A program made the position numbers and the translations under genes. The notes under the pieces are model-generated. The model was not told the origin of the DNA, ran no database searches, and saw only the letters and a program-made list of their open reading frames with translations. Shown piece after piece: positions 17,789 to 25,440 of a stretch of DNA of 33,775 nt (its first letter is position 1; each line of letters begins with the position of its first letter). The DNA comes from Mesorhizobium sp. SARCC-RB16n (GTDB lineage Bacteria; Pseudomonadota; Alphaproteobacteria; Rhizobiales; Rhizobiaceae), in the NCBI RefSeq assembly GCF_008520305.1, contig NZ_ML703288.1, positions 29,745 through 63,519 of the forward strand. Reading direction: 5' to 3'.

Positions 17789-18517
17789 CTATCGGCGCGC
17801 CGAAACCAGCAGGAACATTGGCCGCTCGAGTTCTTCCGCAAGATCCGGCATGGCCGCGATCTGAGCGTCCGTCGGACGGAATTCCTCGACATGCTCGATT
17901 GTGAAACCCGTGCGGATCAGCGTGTTGAGCGTGGTGCCGATGGTACGGTGGTGTTTCACCACGCCCTTGGCCAGCCAGTCGGTCATGCGCGGCCCTTCCG
18001 CCAGATACCGGTCGACAGGCCAGGTCTTTTTCCCTTCGTTATCGATCGACCAGCCCGGATTGGTCGGCGCCATGTAGATCGGATGCTCCGTCGAGAACAC
18101 GAAATGGCCGCCGGGCGACAGAGCTTGATGTACGGTGCCGAACAGGCGCTCAACATCCTCAACATAGTGCAAGGCGAGCGAGCTGTAGGCGAGATCGAAG
18201 CCGCCTTGCGGCAGGCTGAGCTGGTCGAGGTCGGCTCTCTCATAGGTGATGCCGGTGTCCGGGCCGGCGGCCCTCGCCCGGGCCAGCATCTTCTCCGACA
18301 GGTCCAGCCCAAGAACGTCACGCGCGCCCTGCCCATGCGCCCAGCGGCAGAACCAGCCGAAGCCGCAGCCGAGGTCGACGATCCTTAGGCTTGCGACATC
18401 AGGCAGCATCGCGCGAAGCGCCGGCCATTCGGCAGCGCCGTCCAGGCCTTCGACCGAGCGGCCAAGCTGGCTGTAGCCCGCGAAGAAATTCGGTTGATCG
18501 TAAATGTTCTGCGCCAT
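17789..18517 (-). CDS. Class I SAM-dependent methyltransferase
   Basis: The 242-residue cytosolic product has the Rossmann methyltransferase motif I VDLGCGFGWFCRWAHGQGA, followed by the acidic LGLDLSEKML strand, and motif II-like FDLAYSSLALHYVED with PGGHFVFSTEHP. It belongs to the UbiE/COQ5-like or methyltransf_11 group; the substrate is unknown. The frame is open to 18766, but ATG 18517 gives the family's usual N-terminus (NIYDQPNFFAGYSQL). It lies 91 bases downstream of the Lrp/AsnC gene on the same strand, so a shared transcript is possible. Confidence 0.88.
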   Translation of the reverse strand: MAQNIYDQPNFFAGYSQLGRSVEGLDGAAEWPALRAMLPDVASLRIVDLGCGFGWFCRWAHGQGARDVLGLDLSEKMLARARAAGPDTGITYERADLDQLSLPQGGFDLAYSSLALHYVEDVERLFGTVHQALSPGGHFVFSTEHPIYMAPTNPGWSIDNEGKKTWPVDRYLAEGPRMTDWLAKGVVKHHRTIGTTLNTLIRTGFTIEHVEEFRPTDAQIAAMPDLAEELERPMFLLVSARR

Positions 18518-18608
18518 GTTTTTCTCGCTCTTCAGACCGTCATCTGGCGGAAGACTGACAATTGGTGGACTGGCCGCGCCCTTCCACCATGGGGATGCGG
18601 TGTCAAGC

Positions 18609-19061
18609 CTATAAGGCTGACGGCAACCCCAGTGGCGGCGGTCGCCGCCGGATCGGCTGTGCCTTGATGATGGCGGTGCTGGTCTCGGCCTTGTCGGCGA
18701 TCCGGTCGAGAATGCCGTCGAGGTCGCCGATCGAGCGCACGAACAGCCGGGCGATGAAACAGTCATCGCCGGTCACCTTGTCGCATTCGCCGAACTCGGC
18801 AATGTCCTCGATCAGCTTCTGGACAATGTGCAGCTTGCCCGGCAAAGGCTTGATCCGCACGATCGCCTGCAGCGTATAGCCGAGCGCCAGCGGATCGATC
18901 TCGACGGTGAACGCCCGGATGACGCCTCGTTCCTCGAGCCGCCGCAGCCGTTCCGAGACACTCGGCGACGACAGCCCGACCTGGGCCGCCAAATCCTTCA
19001 GCGAGGTCCGCGCATCCCTGACCAGGATTTCCAGCAGATTTCGGTCGAGATCGTCCAGCAT
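18609..19061 (-). CDS. Lrp/AsnC-family transcriptional regulator
   Basis: The 150-residue product has an N-terminal winged HTH (about 4-60: LDRNLLEILVRDARTSLKDL, then VSERLRRLEERGVIRAF) and a C-terminal RAM ligand-binding domain (about 65-140, with GDDCFIARLFV). Such proteins sense amino acids and often control a divergent exporter, which fits the EamA-family gene that starts at 19192. Two palindromes in the shared 130-base region are likely operators. The ribosome site is weak. Confidence 0.95.
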   Translation of the reverse strand: MLDDLDRNLLEILVRDARTSLKDLAAQVGLSSPSVSERLRRLEERGVIRAFTVEIDPLALGYTLQAIVRIKPLPGKLHIVQKLIEDIAEFGECDKVTGDDCFIARLFVRSIGDLDGILDRIADKAETSTAIIKAQPIRRRPPPLGLPSAL

Positions 19062-19089
19062 TTATTTTTCTCAGATTCCGAGGTAACCG

Positions 19090-19119
19090 CCTAATATAAT
19101 TAGGTATATAGTCTATACC
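19090..19119. promoter_or_regulatory. Two overlapping palindromes, candidate Lrp/AsnC operators
   Basis: CCTAAT-ATA-ATTAGG (19090-19104) and GGTATA-TAGTC-TATACC (19103-19119) overlap by two bases in the A/T-rich gap between the Lrp gene and the EamA transporter. Arms are perfect in both. Position and symmetry suit a regulator that controls its own gene and the exporter. Confidence 0.6.
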
Positions 19120-19191
19120 CCCTTTTCAAAGAGATGGAAAGCTCTCACATCGCATGAGATTATGCCGCCTCAACGGGTTCAGAGGCTCATC

Positions 19192-20097
19192 ATGAACGAT
19201 ACTGTACGTGGCACGGTCGAGATGTCGGCCGCAATGGCGATTCTGGGAACGATCGGATGGTTCGTCATCATGTCCGGCCGGCCGATCATGGATGTGGTGT
19301 TCTGGCGCTGCGCGTTCGGCGCGCTGACGCTGCTCATCATCTGCGCTTCGCTTGGATTGTTGCGCAACAGGCTGTCGTTGCGCGTCATCGGTCTCGCAGC
19401 ACTTGGGGGTGCGGCGATCGTCATCAACTGGCTGCTGCTGTTCAGCGCATTCTCGCGCGCCTCCATCTCGATCGCAACCGCGGTCTACAACACGCAACCC
19501 TTCATGCTCGTCGGCTTCGGAGCTCTCTTGTTCGCCGAGCGGCTGACACTGACCAAGCTGACCTGGCTGGCAATCGCCTTCGCCGGCATGGTGCTGATCG
19601 TCGGGGCCGCCCCCGACGCCGGCGATGTCGGCACGAACTATTTCGCCGGCATCCTGATGGCCCTGGCCGCAGCCTTTTTCTGGGCCGTCGCGGCCATCGT
19701 CACCAAGAAGCTCAAGGGCACGCCGCCGCATCTGATCGCACTCATCCAGGTCTGCGTCGGCGTCGTCATGCTGGCGCCATTCGCCAATCTCACGCATCTT
19801 CCCGCCGATCCATGGAGCTGGGCCATGCTGGCAACGCTCGGCATCGTCCACACCGGCCTGATGTACATCCTGATGTACGGCGCCATCCAGAAGCTGCCGA
19901 CGCATCTGCAGGGGTCGCTGTCCTTCATCTATCCGGTCGTTGCCATCCTGGTCGATGTCACCGCTTTCGGCCATCGGCTGCATCTCAGCCAGGTCGTCGG
20001 CGCCGCCGCCATCCTGATCGCTGCCGCCGGCATGAACCTCGGCTGGACATTGTGGAAATCGAGACCGTCCGCCACGAGCCCCGAGCCGATCAAGTAA
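19192..20097 (+). CDS. EamA/DMT-superfamily exporter
   Basis: The 301-residue inner-membrane protein has about ten helices in two EamA repeats, each ending with the typical signature (YNTQPFMLVGFGALLFAERL in the first; LSFIYPVVAILVDVTAFGH in the second). Drug/metabolite transporters of this type export amino acids or small metabolites. ATG 19192 has AGAGG in front; the upstream ATG at 19162 has none. Divergent from the Lrp/AsnC regulator, which is the likely controller. A terminator follows at 20130-20158. Confidence 0.92.
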   Translation: MNDTVRGTVEMSAAMAILGTIGWFVIMSGRPIMDVVFWRCAFGALTLLIICASLGLLRNRLSLRVIGLAALGGAAIVINWLLLFSAFSRASISIATAVYNTQPFMLVGFGALLFAERLTLTKLTWLAIAFAGMVLIVGAAPDAGDVGTNYFAGILMALAAAFFWAVAAIVTKKLKGTPPHLIALIQVCVGVVMLAPFANLTHLPADPWSWAMLATLGIVHTGLMYILMYGAIQKLPTHLQGSLSFIYPVVAILVDVTAFGHRLHLSQVVGAAAILIAAAGMNLGWTLWKSRPSATSPEPIK

Positions 20098-20129
20098 GGC
20101 GTCGCGCCGGTCAAAAATCCCGATCCTGG

Positions 20130-20158
20130 CTGCCCGCCTGTTCAAAGCGGGCAGTTTG
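20130..20158 (+). terminator. Intrinsic terminator after the EamA exporter
   Basis: Perfect 8-bp stem CTGCCCGC / GCGGGCAG with a 9-base loop, followed by TTTGCT, 33 bases past the stop codon. Confidence 0.7.
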
Positions 20159-20218
20159 CTCTATGCCGCAATCCAACCATCTTCGCCCGGCATAGGCGAA
20201 ACCCGGGATCGAAGAACC

Positions 20219-20866
20219 ATGAATGACGCAACGCCTCCCAATCGCTGCCGCATCGTACTGATCGCGCCACCCGGCGTGCCGGCCGCCCGCATCGCGGCCG
20301 CGTTCGACGGCGGCGACATCGCCTCGCTGGTCCTGCCCGAGAGCGGCATGGACGAGGCCTCCTTCCAGGCCTTTGCCGAACAGATCGTGCCGGCCGCGCA
20401 GGCCGCGGGCGTGGCCGTCATCATCGCCGGCGACACTCGCATCGCGGGCCGGGTCCAGGCCGATGGCATCCATGTCGAGGTCTCCAAGGCCGAACTCGCC
20501 GAAACGATCGAGCATTTCCAGGCGAAAATGATGGTCGGAGCCGGCGGCGCCAAGACGCGCGACGATGCGCTGGAACTCGGCGAAGCCAGGCCCGATTACA
20601 TTTTCTTCGGCCGCTTCGGCTACGACAACAAGCCCGTGCCGCATCCACGCAACCTGTCATTGGGGCAATGGTGGGCGCAGATGATCCAGATCCCTTGCAT
20701 CGTCGAGGCCGGTTCCGATCTTGCCTCCGTCGAGACGGTGGCCGCCACCGGCGCCGAATTCGTCGCGCTGTCGAGCGCCGTGTTCGCCGACGGCGTGGAT
20801 CCGAAGGCGGCGATCGCCCGGGCCAATGCGCTGCTCGACGAAACAGCGCCCCGCTTCGAGGATTGA
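20219..20866 (+). CDS. Divergent thiamine-phosphate synthase-like protein
   Basis: The 215-residue product has a TIM-barrel layout like ThiE: QADGIHVEVSKAEL corresponds to the phosphate/HMP-PP region, RPDYIFFGRFG to the D-Y-[IV]-x-x-G-P strand, and GAEFVALSSAVF to the C-terminal phosphate loop. The usual GP...T.TK signature is missing, and an extended VPHPRNLSLGQWW takes its place, so catalysis of HMP-PP plus thiazole-P coupling is doubtful. The gene is therefore not named thiE. The start ATG 20219 has a weak GAAGAA site. It is followed after one base by the GTG of the Sel1 protein, indicating translational coupling. Confidence 0.75.
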   Translation: MNDATPPNRCRIVLIAPPGVPAARIAAAFDGGDIASLVLPESGMDEASFQAFAEQIVPAAQAAGVAVIIAGDTRIAGRVQADGIHVEVSKAELAETIEHFQAKMMVGAGGAKTRDDALELGEARPDYIFFGRFGYDNKPVPHPRNLSLGQWWAQMIQIPCIVEAGSDLASVETVAATGAEFVALSSAVFADGVDPKAAIARANALLDETAPRFED

Positions 20867-20867
20867 C

Positions 20868-21908
20868 GTGTCCCTGGCAAGGCTTTCCCTTCAGGCCCTG
20901 CTTGCTGCGGTGATGATCCAGGCCGCCGCCGCCGAAACTATACCCTTGCCGCAGACCAGGCCGGAAACAGGCGTGCACACCGACAAGCCGATCGAAAACC
21001 AGCTGCCGCAGCCCGCCACCACCGCCGACCCCGCGCCGCTGCCATCGGCCGACACCGTCAATCCCGACCGCTTCGGTGCCAAGCCCGCGGACGCTGCCTA
21101 TGGCGCGTTCCAGCGCGGGCTTTACAAGACCGCCTATAATCTGGCGCTGGTCCGTGCGCAGAACGGCGACCCGGCGGCGCAGACGCTGGTGGCCGAGATC
21201 CTGTCGCGTGGGTTGGGTGTGCCGTTGAACACGGCCGAGGCCGCCAAATGGTACGCGCTTGCCGCCGAGCAGGGCGTGCCGGAAGCGCAGTTCCAATATG
21301 CGCTGATGCTGCTCGACGGCCGCTACGTCAAGAAGGACGCGAAGGGGGCCTATGCCCTGATGCAGGCCGCTGCCGAAGCCGGCAACCAGCTGGCGCAATT
21401 CAATTTCGCGCAGATGCTGGTCCAGCAGGATCCCGGCGATGCGGGCCTGGCCAAGGCGGTTTCCTACTATGAGCGCGCTGCCGCGACCGGCCTTGCTGAC
21501 GCGCAGTACGCCATGTCGCAGATCTATGCCAACGGCGTCGGCGGTAAGCCGCGCGACGATGCACAGGCACGGCGGCTGCTGGCGCAGGCCGCCCGTCAGA
21601 ACTACGACACCGCGCAGATCGATCTCGCCGCCTGGATGATCGAGGGCCGCGGCGGCTCGCGCGACCTGAAATCGGCTTTCGGCTGGACGAAGCAGGCCGC
21701 CGAAGGCGGCAATGTCGCGGCCCAGAACCGCCTGGCAAAACTCTATATGCAAGGCATCGGCACCGATCCGGACCTCGTGCTCGCCGGCGCCTGGTACATC
21801 GTCGCCCGCCGCGCCGGCCTCATCGATCAGGAAATGGACGATTTCCTGCAAGGTCTGAGCGACGACCAGACCAAGCAGGCCCTGCAGAAGGCGAACCGCC
21901 TGCCCTGA
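20868..21908 (+). CDS. Secreted Sel1-repeat (SLR) protein
   Basis: The 346-residue product starts with GTG, one base past the previous stop, preceded by GAGG. A signal peptide (about 1-22) is followed by a Pro/Thr-rich spacer and about six Sel1-like repeats of about 36 residues, visible as A-x-x-WY-x-x-AAEQG-x-x-x-AQF-x-x-A patterns (for example AAKWYALAAEQGVPEAQFQY and YERAAATGLADAQYAMSQIY). SLR proteins scaffold envelope or signalling complexes. The frame is open further upstream but lies inside the preceding gene. Partner and role are unknown. Confidence 0.9.
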   Translation: MSLARLSLQALLAAVMIQAAAAETIPLPQTRPETGVHTDKPIENQLPQPATTADPAPLPSADTVNPDRFGAKPADAAYGAFQRGLYKTAYNLALVRAQNGDPAAQTLVAEILSRGLGVPLNTAEAAKWYALAAEQGVPEAQFQYALMLLDGRYVKKDAKGAYALMQAAAEAGNQLAQFNFAQMLVQQDPGDAGLAKAVSYYERAAATGLADAQYAMSQIYANGVGGKPRDDAQARRLLAQAARQNYDTAQIDLAAWMIEGRGGSRDLKSAFGWTKQAAEGGNVAAQNRLAKLYMQGIGTDPDLVLAGAWYIVARRAGLIDQEMDDFLQGLSDDQTKQALQKANRLP

Positions 21909-22071
21909 TGGCGGCTGGCGAAATCGGCCGGGCCAGCCCCGTTGCTCAGCCCCAACCTGCCCGGTCCCTTGCCTCTTCGGGTGATTTGTGGTCTTGGGAG
22001 CCCGAAATCGCTTTCCAGCGAACATCCCATACCAACGGCTGGCCGTTGGCAGCATCCCGGATCCCATCATC

Positions 22072-22638
22072 ATGGCCAAGATCAATGGCAACGAAATCCG
22101 TCCCGGCTACGTCATCGAACACGATGGCGGCCTCTGGGTGGCGGTCAGGACCAACACCGTCAAGCCCGGCAAGGGCGGCGCCTACAACCAGGTCGAACTG
22201 AAGAACCTCATCAACGGCACCAAGCTCAACGAGCGCTTCCGCTCGGCGGAGACGGTCGAGCAGATTCGGCTCGACCTGAAGGATTTCTCCTTCCTCTACG
22301 AGCAGGAAGACGCGCTGGTGTTCATGGACACGCAGAGCTACGAGCAGCTCGAACTGAACAAGGATTTCGTCGGCGACCGCGCCGCATTCCTGCAGGACGG
22401 CATGATGGTGACCGTTCAGCTCTACGAGGAGCGGCCGATCGGCATTTCGCTGCCCGACTACGTGACGCTGACCATCACCGAGGCGGATCCCGTGGTGAAG
22501 GGCCAGACGGCGGCGTCCTCTTATAAGCCGGCGGTGCTGGAAAACGGCATTCGCGTGCTGGTGCCGCCCTTCATCGGCGCCGGCGAACGCATCATCGTCG
22601 ACACCAACGAAATCACTTACGTGCGCCGCGCCGACTGA
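22072..22638 (+). CDS. efp: Elongation factor P
   Basis: Three-domain translation factor that rescues ribosomes stalled at polyproline. The 188-residue product has Lys34 in [15 protein letters not shown], the position that is beta-lysylated in many proteobacteria; modification genes (epmA/epmB) are not in this window. Domain II contains [12 protein letters not shown] and the end is typical ([18 protein letters not shown]). ATG 22072 matches the family start; the frame opens further upstream at 21988 but without homology. No strong ribosome site is seen. Proline-rich TolA is a plausible client. Confidence 0.98.
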   Translation: MAKINGNEIRPGYVIEHDGGLWVAVRTNTVKPGKGGAYNQVELKNLINGTKLNERFRSAETVEQIRLDLKDFSFLYEQEDALVFMDTQSYEQLELNKDFVGDRAAFLQDGMMVTVQLYEERPIGISLPDYVTLTITEADPVVKGQTAASSYKPAVLENGIRVLVPPFIGAGERIIVDTNEITYVRRAD

Positions 22639-22640
22639 TC

Positions 22641-22703
22641 CATGTCGCCCAGAAGTGGCCCCGGTTTGGGTCACTGGCATGCATCGAGACAGAGTTTAAA
22701 GCG
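22641..22703. repeat. Palindromic intergenic repeat, copy C
   Basis: CATGTCGCCCAGAAGTGGCC, then CCGGTTTGGG, then GGCATGCA and a GAGACAGAGTTTAAAGCGC tail. Located in the 85-base efp-suhB gap, starting 2 bases after the efp stop and ending 21 bases before the suhB start. Confidence 0.7.
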
Positions 22704-22723
22704 CCGCACCAGGAAGAAGCACT

Positions 22724-23524
22724 ATGGCACGCTCCGCCCTCCTCAACGTCATGGTCCAGGCCGCAATGAAGGCCGGCCGCTCGCTGTCGCGCGACTTCGG
22801 CGAGGTCCAGAACCTGCAAGTCTCGATGAAGGGCCCCGGCGACTATGTCAGCCAGGCCGACCGCAAGGCCGAGGACATCGTGTTTGCCGAGCTGTCGAAG
22901 GCGCGCCCGGGCTATGGCTTCCTGATGGAAGAGCGCGGCACCGTCGTCGGTGATGACAGCCAGCACCGCTGGATCGTCGATCCGCTAGACGGCACCACCA
23001 ATTTCCTGCACGGCATTCCGCTTTTCGCCGTCTCGATCGCGCTCGAGCGTCAGGGGCAGATCGTTGCCGGCGTCATCTACAATCCGGCCATGGACGAGCT
23101 CTATACGACCGAGCGCGGCGGCGGCGCCTTCCTCAACGACCGCCGCCTGCGCGTCGCCGGCCGCACCAAGCTCGTCGACACCGTCATCGGCTGCGGCGTG
23201 CCGCATCTCGGGCGGGGCCAGCACGGCAATTTCCTGATCGAACTGCGCCATGTCATGGCCGAGGTCTCCGGCGTCCGTCGCCTGGGATCGGCCTCGCTCG
23301 ATCTGGCCTATGTCGCCGCCGGGCGCATGGACGGGTTCTGGGAAGTCGGCCTGTCGGCCTGGGACATCGCCGCCGGCCTGCTCTTGATCCGCGAAGCGGG
23401 CGGCTTCGTCTCGGATATGGATGGCGGACAGGACATGCTGGACAACGGCTCGGTGGTCGCCGGCAACGAGATCATCCAGCGCGCGCTCCTGAAGACGGTG
23501 AAAAAGCCGCTCCCGCCGCGCTGA
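22724..23524 (+). CDS. suhB: Inositol monophosphatase family protein (SuhB)
   Basis: Mg-dependent phosphatase of the IMPase/FIG superfamily, hydrolysing inositol-1-phosphate in vitro; SuhB homologues also bind RNA polymerase/Nus factors. The 266-residue product contains Glu70 (MEERG), the metal-binding DPLDGT (86-91) and the second signature WDIAAGLLLIREAGG with Asp214. ATG 22724 follows GGAAG. Length is typical. Repeat copy C lies in its leader. The gene order efp-suhB is common in rhizobia. Confidence 0.95.
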   Translation: MARSALLNVMVQAAMKAGRSLSRDFGEVQNLQVSMKGPGDYVSQADRKAEDIVFAELSKARPGYGFLMEERGTVVGDDSQHRWIVDPLDGTTNFLHGIPLFAVSIALERQGQIVAGVIYNPAMDELYTTERGGGAFLNDRRLRVAGRTKLVDTVIGCGVPHLGRGQHGNFLIELRHVMAEVSGVRRLGSASLDLAYVAAGRMDGFWEVGLSAWDIAAGLLLIREAGGFVSDMDGGQDMLDNGSVVAGNEIIQRALLKTVKKPLPPR

Positions 23525-23606
23525 ACCGCCGCAGTCGCAAAACCGCAACTAAAGCTTGAAATACTGTCCGGCGGTTGCCCAGATTAGGGGTGATGCAGGA
23601 CGATCG

Positions 23607-24293
23607 ATGATCAACACGCCGCCACAGATCGAGATTCCGTTCATCGGACGCTGGCATTATTCGCGTGCCGAGATGATCGTTGACGGCATCGTCCATGCGG
23701 TGGGCATCGTGCTGGCGATCGCGGCGGGTTCGGCGCTGCTGGCGCTCGCCGCCTTCCGGGTCGGGCCAGGCGAATACATCGCCGCGGTCTTCTATGTCGT
23801 CTCGCTGCTCACCGTCCTGTCGATCTCGCTGACCTACAATCTGTGGCCGGTGACCTCACCCGCGAAATGGATCTTGCGGCGTTTCGATCATGCCGCGATC
23901 TACCTCTTGATCGCGGCCACCTACACACCTTTTCTCGCCCAGTTGGGAAACTCGCCGCTGGCGCGCTGGATGATCGTTCTGGTCTGGGCCGCGGCCGCAA
24001 CGGGCATTGCCATCAAGGTGTTTTTCCCCGGCCGCTTCGACAGGCTGGCGATCGTCTTCTACCTTGCCATCGGCTGGAGCGGCATCATCCTTGTCAAACC
24101 GCTCGTCGAGACGCTGCCGACCACGTCGATCGCGCTCATCGTCGCTGGTGGCGTTGTCTATTCCTGCGGCGTGATTTTCTTCGCCTGGAAGGCGCTGCGC
24201 TTCCACAACGCACTCTGGCACGGCTTCGTCGTCACCGGCGCCGGCCTGCATTTGGCGGCCATGGTCGACTGCCTGGTCATCAACCGCCTTTGA
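23607..24293 (+). CDS. Hemolysin III (PAQR/YqfA-family) membrane protein
   Basis: The 228-residue protein has seven predicted helices and the family's conserved features: an N-terminal segment with VDGIVHAVGIVLAI, SLTYNLWP, the RFDHAAIYLLIAATYTPF stretch with His and Asp, and a C-terminal H-x-x-V-x-x-GAGLHLAAM. PAQR proteins are putative metal-dependent hydrolases; the bacterial role is unclear despite the name. ATG 23607 follows AGGA. The frame is open back to 23556. Confidence 0.9.
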   Translation: MINTPPQIEIPFIGRWHYSRAEMIVDGIVHAVGIVLAIAAGSALLALAAFRVGPGEYIAAVFYVVSLLTVLSISLTYNLWPVTSPAKWILRRFDHAAIYLLIAATYTPFLAQLGNSPLARWMIVLVWAAAATGIAIKVFFPGRFDRLAIVFYLAIGWSGIILVKPLVETLPTTSIALIVAGGVVYSCGVIFFAWKALRFHNALWHGFVVTGAGLHLAAMVDCLVINRL

Positions 24294-24317
24294 AGCGCCG
24301 GGTCCAAAGACCACCTG

Positions 24318-24331
24318 TGGCAATATTGCCA
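24318..24331. promoter_or_regulatory. Perfect 14-bp palindrome, candidate operator
   Basis: TGGCAATATTGCCA, 83 bases before the start of the MotA/TolQ-like gene and 24 bases past the hemolysin-III stop. The symmetry suggests a dimeric regulator's binding site for the stator pair. Confidence 0.45.
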
Positions 24332-24413
24332 AGCACCATTCAATTTGGTCACAATTCCGTTTAGAGTCGCCAGCAACGTGATCGGCGGCAGCGGCATCGG
24401 AAACGGGGCACGG

Positions 24414-25439
24414 ATGGCTTTTCTCAGATCCTTCGGCATGGGCAGGCGCTCCGACGTCCTGGTTTACGATCCGCACAAATTGTCGAGTCCGCAGGTCTTC
24501 CTGCTGACCATGGTCATCTTCCTGGCCATCGTCGCCTTCATCGCCGCCATCCTGACCCGCCAGGTCACCACCGCTTTCGTCACCAATCCCGGCCTCAATG
24601 GCCTGATCGTCGGCGTGCTCGTCGTCGGCATCCTGCTGGCCTTCACGCAGGTCGGGCGGCTGTTTCGCGAGGTGCGTTGGGTCAACTCCTTCCGCGCCGG
24701 CTCGGAGACCACGGAACCGGTGCTGCTGGCGCCGATGAAGGCGATGATCGGCCGCTCTTCGTCCATGGCCTTTTCGACCTCATCGATGCGCACAATGCTG
24801 GATTCCATCGCCACGCGCCTCGACGAAAGCCGCGACACCTCGCGCTACCTGGTGGGCCTGCTGGTGTTCCTCGGCCTGCTTGGCACCTTCTGGGGCCTGT
24901 TGAATACGATCGGCTCTATCCGCGAGACCATCGAATCGCTCGATCCCGGCACGGGTGATGCGGCGGCGGTGCTCGATTCGCTGAAGCAGGGCCTGTCGGC
25001 GCCGCTGGCCGGCATGGGCACCGCCTTTTCGTCCTCGCTGTTTGGTCTCTCCGGCTCGCTCGTGCTCGGCTTCCTCGACCTGCAGGCCGGCCGCGCCCAG
25101 ACCCGCTTCTACACCGAGCTCGAGAACTGGCTGTCCTCGGTCACCGATCTGTCGTCCGACATCGTCGTTTCCGATCCGGCCAAGGCCGAACCCTCCGACG
25201 AAATCCGTCTGTTGTCGGAGCGGCTGCGCAGCATGCAGGAAAATGGCGGCGGCTCGAACCCACGCGTCGCCACCGCCATGGCCAATCTCGCCGACGGCAT
25301 TTCCGGCCTGGTCAAGAACATGCGTTCCGAGCAGCAGATCATGCGCGATTGGGTCGAGGCCCAATCCGACGAGCAGAAGGCGATGCGCAACACGCTGGAA
25401 AAGATCGCCGACGCCCTGAAGAAGCCCGGGGTGCACTAG
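24414..25439 (+). CDS. MotA/TolQ/ExbB-type proton channel protein
   Basis: The 341-residue inner-membrane protein has four helices (about 28-46, 62-79, 145-165, 198-220). The last two carry family features: LVGLLVFLGLLGTFWGLLNT and APLAGMGTAFSSSLFGLSG. A cytoplasmic C-terminal tail of about 110 residues follows (DLSSDI... EKIADALKKPGVH). This four-helix form resembles MotA more than three-helix TolQ. The stop is one base before the next gene's ATG, so it is almost certainly co-translated with the OmpA/MotB-like partner. Together they would form a stator powered by proton or sodium flow. No flagellar genes are nearby. Function is unknown. Confidence 0.85.
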   Translation: MAFLRSFGMGRRSDVLVYDPHKLSSPQVFLLTMVIFLAIVAFIAAILTRQVTTAFVTNPGLNGLIVGVLVVGILLAFTQVGRLFREVRWVNSFRAGSETTEPVLLAPMKAMIGRSSSMAFSTSSMRTMLDSIATRLDESRDTSRYLVGLLVFLGLLGTFWGLLNTIGSIRETIESLDPGTGDAAAVLDSLKQGLSAPLAGMGTAFSSSLFGLSGSLVLGFLDLQAGRAQTRFYTELENWLSSVTDLSSDIVVSDPAKAEPSDEIRLLSERLRSMQENGGGSNPRVATAMANLADGISGLVKNMRSEQQIMRDWVEAQSDEQKAMRNTLEKIADALKKPGVH

Positions 25440-25440
25440 C

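Noticed and set aside
19126-20145. 339-codon minus-strand open frame
   Set aside because: Antisense to the EamA exporter; the product is a hydrophilic Asp/Gln/His-rich shadow.
20421-22091. 556-codon minus-strand open frame
   Set aside because: Antisense to the ThiE-like and Sel1 genes; arises from high-GC codon bias and shows no protein motif.
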